From positions 1 to 64,000 of the forward strand of contig NW_025955021.1 in assembly GCF_022376445.1 (NCBI RefSeq): a stretch of 64,000 nucleotides of DNA. The letters run 5' to 3'. The translations under genes and the position numbers were made by a program. Origin of the DNA: Fomitopsis serialis. Taxonomy: Eukaryota > Basidiomycota > Agaricomycetes > Polyporales > Fomitopsidaceae. Under the pieces are notes generated by a model, which saw nothing but the letters and a program-made list of their open reading frames with translations, made no database searches and was not told the DNA's origin. Shown here in pieces: positions 58,202 through 64,000 of this stretch; position 1 is the stretch's first letter, and the number at the start of each line of letters is the position of its first letter.

Positions 58202-59575
58202 TCAGAACGTCGAGAAGTTGACGGGGCCGCCAGGTGATCGGGGCCCAACCTCGCGCGGGACCCGGAGCTTGAAGTCTAACGGAGATAACACGATATTATA
58301 AGCTTTCCGTCCACGCTGTCAGCCACTGAACGGAACAAGACTCACCTCCGCTCTCGTAAACCGGGTTGGCCTTCCGCCGCCTGCGCTCTGCCTCCTCCCA
58401 CTCGAGCTCGATGAGGTACTGCGGCTTCTGCCCGGGGAGGTGGTCCCCAATCAGGTTAATGTACTGCTTCGGAGCCCAGCGCCCGCCGCCCGTAGCCTTG
58501 CATATCTGGCTAGCGCGCCGGAGCGGGTAGGACTCGAGCTCGCCCAAGTCGGCCTCGGCGGGTTTATCCACTGCAGCAAGCTCGTGATCTGCAACGTGTA
58601 CGCTAGCCATAGCGGACAGTGCCTGCGATGATTGCACAGGCGACCGGAGGGGCGATGACGGAGGGCGTGGCGAACTAGTGCCAGCGCTTGCAGGCGAGGC
58701 AGTGACGGAGCGGCGAAGAGCAGGGCGTGCAATCGGAGAGAGAATATCGGGAGGAGTATGTACGCCACTGGACGAGGAGACAGAGGACGCCGGAGAGTGC
58801 GTGTCTCTGGGCGAATCATGTAGAGCCACCGGCGAGGCGCTATAGGACAGGGGTGAGCGTGGCGTCACGACGCCGTGAACCTGGTCCCAGCAGTGATCGC
58901 AGACGCGTTCTTGCGACACCGGAGAGATGGGAGAAGCATAGACGGAGATGGGGGTGTCGCGCGGAGGGTAGAAGAAGTCTAGGTTTGATGTATCCAGGAG
59001 CAGTGTCGAGCGAGTTGAACAGGTACCGCAAACGACATCACCGCACTTCCTGCAATGCTGTGGTATTGGGCAGATGAGATGAGCGATGGGGCCGGAGCAT
59101 GGGGTGATGGTGATGGACTCACATGTTTGCGCTCGAAGATGGAGAACTGCTTGCGGCAGAGGAAGACGCTGCAGCGAGCCGCCTGTTGGTCGGGCTGTGC
59201 AACAGATGGGTCAATCACATGTCGGAGCTGCAGTGGATGCAAGGAGGTGTGCAGATATGGCAAGCAGACACTAACCTTCCACAGGCGCTTGGGAAGGAGG
59301 ACCGCGAGGTGCTCGTACCGTCGTGTGACGGACGGGCCGCTGAGCGGGTCCGAGAAGGAGGAAGAAGGGGTCTCGAGACTACTCAGTGAAGAGCTCTCGG
59401 ACGCGGAGGGGCTCGTCCCTGAAAGCGAACGGAGGCGTCAGTAGAGCGGCGCGCGACGCGTGACGTGTGGCGCACCCTGTGAGGACGCGATGCTGGCCCG
59501 GTCGTCCTTGTCGAGGGTGTGGACAGACGGGGAGCGGGAGGCGAGGCGGGACGCGAGTGCGGTGGCGTAGTTCAT
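58202..59575 (-). CDS. FYVE zinc-finger protein, about 370 residues
   Basis: ATG at 59575 (MNYATALASRLASRS); stop after GGPVNFSTF at 58202. Five exons are joined by introns near 59480-59420, 59280-59215, 59125-59060 and 58345-58280, all phases consistent. After a Ser-rich head comes TRRYEHLAVLLPKRLWKPD, then a full FYVE finger: C..C in ARCSVFLCRKQF, the signature RKHHCRKCG, CGTCS and CDHCWD as the last pair. FYVE fingers bind PI3P on endosomes and vacuoles. A Ser/Pro-rich middle and a conserved-looking segment (PKQYINLIGDHLPGQKPQYLIELEWEE) follow. It has no kinase, RING or VHS domain, so it is neither Fab1, Pib1 nor Vps27. Confidence 0.88.
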
Positions 59576-61618
59576 CCTCAGAGGGGCGGCAGGGGGAGGA
59601 GGGATCGGAGGGAGGCGGCGAGGCCAAGCGGGGACGGGGTTGGCTGGCGGGGTCTTATAAGACTGCCTCCGTCCGGAGGCAACGCGCGTGTGGCCGCCCT
59701 CTGATTTGATCAAAATAAGCTTTCCTGCCTCGCGCCCTTTGCCGAGATCCTCCCGCGCCGCCCCCTTACCGTCGCTGACCCACTTTATCCCACACGCCAA
59801 TAACTTCCGCCACTGCCGTAACCGCTATATCCGCATCGCCCTCGCTCCCTATAGGCTCCCGCTCGCAGCCCACCTGGCTCTACCATTCACCACCCAACCC
59901 CTCAGGCGACCGCGGCGGGGCCACCGGCCCCGTGCGCACCACCGGAGCCACATGGGCGAGGACAGCCCGCCCGTCGGCTAAGCGTCCACAATATCACATT
60001 TTCCATAGCCGGAAGTTACAATTACCAGGGTCTGATTCGGATACCTTTCTGCCGCTGCTTGTGTGTCATAATCCCGTTTCAAATCTCCGAGGCAGCCTGG
60101 AGTTCGCCGGGTGCCACCCTGTCGCGTCCACGTCACCGAGCAGTGAGGTAACACCGGTGACGCCCGTCGTCGCGTTGTGACCATCATGCCTAGCCCATAT
60201 AAAGCTCCCTCCGCCCCAGACCCGTCGCGCGTGCATGTGCACGCTGCCTCCCGAATGCACCAGCCGCCCGCAGACACGCAATCCTACACGGCACGATCGT
60301 GTCGCTGCTCGCCCAGCGGACCGCACGTCGCGTGAGCTCCAGAGAAGCCAGGTACGCCCACAACTCCAGCGCGCCCCTTGCCATATCTCACCACCGCGGC
60401 GCCGCAGACATGGAGCTTGGAATTCCCTCGCGAATGCGCGACGACGGGCGCGGAGCGCCATGGCGCAGCGGAGCCACGTTGCCTGACTGAGGCGGAGGCG
60501 GCGCCACCATATTCGGTAGGTCTGTCGGATTAGATTTCTAGGCAACGCCACGGCTTCGGTTACGAGAGAATACACATCATCCCTGACCTCCTTACGCATC
60601 CCGATCGCCACACGGCCCTCCTGTATACGTACGCAACCGGACTCGTTGACGCGAACTTGACGCTGCAAGACGTGCAAAGCCGGTCAGGTGTCCTCAACCA
60701 CCTCGCCTGCTTTCCAGGCTCTTTACGCAGCAAGCAAGCTCAACGAGTCTGAGCAAGGAACGCGACCGCGACAGGGCCGCAGGTCCCACCGTGATGCAAA
60801 CCCGGCAATTACACGTCCGCGAACACCCGTACCGCGACACTTGACACTCGGCTCCGCGAGAGGCCATTCCTCTTTCGTCGATCGCCATCGCCAACGCACC
60901 AACTGTGTCAAACGCGACAGGTACACACGCATCTACGATCCCGGCGTTCGAGGCGGGCCGCCACTCCCTCCAGGCGCGCCAACGTCACCCGCGTTTGGCT
61001 TGCTTCCATGCATGCTGCGTCGGGGTTTTCGGTTCTCGAGCAAAAATGCGCCACCTGTGTTCCGCTGTATGTTCTGAAGTCAAAATGCGACTTTGTTGCT
61101 CCGAGCGTCCATGGAGGAGTTGCGTATTTCATCGCGCGCCACGATGATGTCGCCAAGAATTGAGGAACCATCTCAGAGCGGCAGCGGCCGACAGCGCGCC
61201 GACGCCGTCGCGCTCATTGATCAACGGTTCATCAAAGTTCACGTTGCAGAGGTTACGAGACGAGCCGCAGACGCGTACGGGCATCAATTCAAGTCAATCA
61301 TGCGCTAGCCCGAAGCAGTAAGAAAGATCCCCCTCTTCTCATTGGCCTGTCGAAGGATGCCGTGATGCCACGACCCATTGGCCAACCGTGACAGCAGCCC
61401 GGATGTATGTACGGCACATCACAGCGCCAGCCAATTGCCAGCGTTGAGCGCACGACCCAGGACATCCCGCGCCCCCTATTGGACGACGTCCTCCGAGAGC
61501 AGCGGCCAGGGAGGGTCAGGGGCACCGACCGGGGAGAATCCCTGCCAATGGGGGCACCCGTAGTCGCCACGACGCGTCCCCGCACCTTACCGGATGGGCA
61601 CACCTCGGACGGCCCTCT
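59576..61618. other. Intergenic region with decayed coding-like tracts
   Basis: About 2 kb without a full gene. Plus-strand tracts look once coding: IVSLLAQRTARRVSSREARY near 60300, RHGFGYERIHIIPDLLTHPD with TALLYTYATGLVDANL near 60545-60660 (preceded by a GTAGGT...TTTCTAG intron-like segment), and FVAPSVHGGVAYFIA and ALIDQRFIKVHVAEVTRRAADAYGHQ near 61090-61300. They are split by stops and frame changes. I do not recognise the gene. Confidence 0.35.
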
Positions 61619-63659
61619 TCACCCTCCGAGCCCCAGCCAGGCGCGCTCGACCACCGCGAGCACCATCCCGCGCTCGACCTCGCCCAATGCCGTCGCCCTC
61701 TCGTAACGCGGGCGCCCGGGAGATGGTTCATGTTCACCGTGACGGCCGGGCGTCCCCGCCAATGCTTCTGCACTTGCTTCCGCGTCCGGCTCCTTTGCAC
61801 CCTCTTCCTCGCCGGGTGGCGCGGGACAGTGCGCGCCCGCGTGAATGGGGATGCGAGCTCGTGGTCGTGGCTGCGCGTGCGAGGGCGGTGGCGTCCGCAG
61901 GAGGCGTGCCAGCATCCCGTAGAGGGTCTCCTCGAGGAGCTCGGCCTGCTCTTGCTCGCCCCCGGCCGTCGGACTGGCATACGTACTCATCCTCGGTTGT
62001 ACGCCCAGGGGCAGCACGCGCTGCAGGGCGTTGCACAGGTACCACAGCGCGTCCTTCCTCGCGAGCCTGCCCACGCGGCCCGCCCGATGCGTCTTCGCGG
62101 TCGCGGTCGCCTTCTCCTTCGCGGCGCGCGTCTCCCTGGACCCGGAGCTTGCAGAGTTGTTGTACTGGGAGCGGTTGGCGGCGTGGGTGCTCGTGTCCGC
62201 GCCGGCCGGGCGGCTGTCCGTGTATAGGTCGAGGAGTTCCCGGGCGGCCTCGAAGACCACAACATGCTTGATCCTTCGTACGATGGGCGCAGCCCCGACG
62301 AGCGCGGAGGCGGATAGGGATTCCAGTGTTGTTACGATTCTGTCAAGCATGGCAAATACGTCTGGACGAACGTCGCTCTGTCCCGAGACCCCACTGGCAC
62401 GAGTCTCTGCCGCACTTTTTCTCCCCCTTTTCTTGCTATTCGGAGCTAGCAGCAGGGCCGACAGAAAACTGGTCGACAGCGGCGCGAATGATCGAACGAG
62501 AGGCAGGAGGAGCACGGTTGCTATCCGCCCGAGAATTTCATCCAGCGCAGCGTAGTTCCATTCAGGAGCAAGAGCACCCGCCTTCCTCTTCTGCTTGCGG
62601 TCAGGTCCAACTTTGAACAGCGGCAGCACGGTGATAATCAGGCGTTCCGCGAGCGTCCCCAGGGCATCCAAGGCGTCGGCAGCAGAGGGCGATACGGCAT
62701 TTGGCGGGAGCAGCCGCGCGAGGTTGTCGCCCAGTGCGTCTATGGCGCGCTTGGTCGTCGCGAGAAGCAGGTTAGGAAGGTCATTGCCCGAGGAGCTGTT
62801 GCTTGACTGGAGGAAGAGAAGCCTATCGAGGGTCTCGAAGGCGCGCAGGACGTGCGTCGTGGAGGGCAGGGCAGGGAGGACTATGTCTGTAACAGGGTTT
62901 GGCGCATTAGTCAGCGTTCGCGGCCAATGATCGTATGTAGTAGATGTGATAATGCGGTTTGTCATAGAGAATTTGGAAGTAAGATGGTTGTTCATGCAGT
63001 TGCGCACCAATGAGAGCCCATGAATGTGCATATACCCTCGGGATGCCAATGAGACCTACCGATCTGTGAGGGGTCCAGGATGCTCCGCAAGACGACTTTC
63101 GGGTGAGCAATGGCCTGCGGGGCGGCTGCAGACTCGACGGGGCGGGCCCCTTTCTTCTTCGGTTCTTCTTCTTTCCGTCTGTCTCTTTCTCAGCGGGCGC
63201 ATCAGATGCAGGATTTTCAGCGGCATGTCGGAGGGCCTTGAGTTCTAGCGCGAATTTACACCGTCAGTTGCGAGGAAATCTCCGCCAAGGCAAGACTTGC
63301 CTATGTGCTCGCTGTCGTACTTCACCTGTAGTTCCTCTAGCTGTTTCTCGAGTGCCACAGCGCGCTCTCGCCAGGCTTCTCCTTCTCGTGGCGGAGCTTT
63401 GGGCAACTGAAACTTGTTCTGTAAATCAAGCACGTATGCTGCCACAGCGATAGTTTTGTTTTGAAGTCAATATGCAGCAGGCGCCATGTATGACTCTACC
63501 TTCGTACGATTGATTTTTAGGCTTATGCCGCAGAGCAGCAAGCACCTGTGTGATTGACAGTGTAGTAAGCACGACAACTCGGAAAGCTGAAGCCTGAGAA
63601 TGCACGCGTACAATTGCGATACGAAGCTCTGAGCAGGGGCCTCGAGACCAGGCTGTCGG
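61619..63659 (-). CDS. Unrecognised conserved-looking protein with N-terminal coil, one frame break
   Basis: The likely start is MSSNRQPGLEAPAQSF at 63659. A second exon (NKFQLPKAPPREGEAW...LEKQLEELQVKYDSEHI, about 63418-63295) leads through a GC-AG intron (GCAAGT donor) to ELKALRHAAENPASDAP. Within the purine run near 63150-63180 the frame must shift by one base to continue as KKKGARPVESAAAPQAIAHPK, then LRSILDPSQI and, after an intron ending at about 62889, DIVLPALPSTTHVLRAFETL to the stop at 61619. The C-terminal 420 residues are helical and Leu/Ala-rich (THVLRAFETLDRLLF, IVTTLESLSASALVG), like an ARM/HEAT-type protein, but no family is certain. The frame break may be a true mutation or a base-call error. 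Confidence 0.6.
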
Positions 63660-63833
63660 TTGGAAGACATAGCGGGCAATACTATACTCAGAGGGGCTAT
63701 GGTCGAAGACAATATGCGCGTTGCTGCTGGCGATGTACTGCCGTGCACGCAGTACATAAAGTACGGAGGAGCTTCATGCGGGCGCCTCTGTACATACTTA
63801 CCAAAAACGCGTTCTGTCACAGCCCGTCACACC
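63660..63833. promoter_or_regulatory. Short divergent promoter
   Basis: Only 174 bp separate the likely start codons at 63659 (minus) and 63834 (plus). Both promoters must be here or overlap the transcripts. Confidence 0.4.
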
Positions 63834-64000
63834 ATGCCTTCGCGCAGAACGCGTCGGTCGCGTCCGCCTCGACACGGGGATAAATGGTCGTTGTCTCCGA
63901 GCGCGACCTTGGAACTCGAACTCGGGAAAGTGCAGCTCTACGACGTGCGTCTGGACGCGTGACAACGACTTCCTTCGCTGTTGGGTTTCGAGGAGATTCC
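63834..64000 (+). CDS. 5' end of a gene running off the right edge
   Basis: ATG at 63834 begins MPSRRTRRSRPPRHGDKW, very basic, followed by ATLELELGKVQLYD. A GTGCGT donor then leads, after a 51-nt segment ending in TTTCGAG, to GAG ATT CC at the edge, so an LYD-EI... continuation is likely. Without the intron the frame stops at 63960-63962. The family cannot be told from this much. Confidence 0.4.

Overview
This 64 kb window comes from a basidiomycete fungus, most likely an Agaricomycete. The signs are intron-dense genes with short GT-AG introns of about 40-70 nt, fungal versions of OSH, SEC4/Rab8, ARP5 and SMN, a pogo-type transposon, an Agaricomycete-style integrase-core gene and Pro/Ser-rich proteins. 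A polypore is plausible, but the sequence alone does not fix the species. Exon joins given here were worked out by eye from splice signals and frame continuity.

Left part (1-22 kb), rearranged and gene-poor: a partial gene at the edge, a minisatellite, the head of a truncated gene (1480-3005), one intact unknown gene (3499-5188), and a series of broken pieces of ordinary cellular genes. The recognised pieces are GFAT (5478-6207), Hsp104/ClpB (6208-7128), GH18 chitinase (8200-8425), a WD40 protein (8430-8660), a USP7-type ubiquitin hydrolase (12015-12625), the Rag GTPase Gtr1 (15826-16690) and RIM15 kinase (19523-20588). Every recognised piece is on the minus strand and several are fused directly to one another. 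Among them lie an intact 669-residue DDE integrase-core protein (9302-11539) and a possible dioxygenase-like gene carrying an in-frame stop (17800-19464).

Middle part (22-36 kb): an intact, very intron-rich superfamily 1 helicase with a TPR-rich C-terminus, TRANK1-like (22421-30913), and SEC4/Rab8 (36030-36956) are divergently transcribed. A complete 4,414-bp pogo-type DNA transposon (31046-35459) has inserted between them. It has 27-bp terminal inverted repeats, a TA target duplication and a spliced 980-residue transposase. Its left end lies only 132 bp from the helicase start codon.

Right part (36-64 kb), mostly normal chromosome: ARP5 (37140-39915), a DLH-like/SnoaL fusion (40719-42239), an F-box gene with a premature stop and a decayed neighbouring copy (42954-45560), an OSBP/OSH lipid-transfer protein (45967-48192), a coiled-coil protein of roughly 1,850 residues (48699-54703), an SMN homologue (55042-about 56131), a possible small spliced gene (56226-56645), a FYVE-finger protein (58202-59575), an unknown conserved-looking gene with a frame break (61619-63659), and the start of a gene leaving the window (63834 onwards).

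The genes do not form one pathway. The themes are nuclear and chromatin functions (ARP5, SMN), membrane traffic and lipid transport (SEC4, OSH, FYVE), and mobile or decayed DNA.
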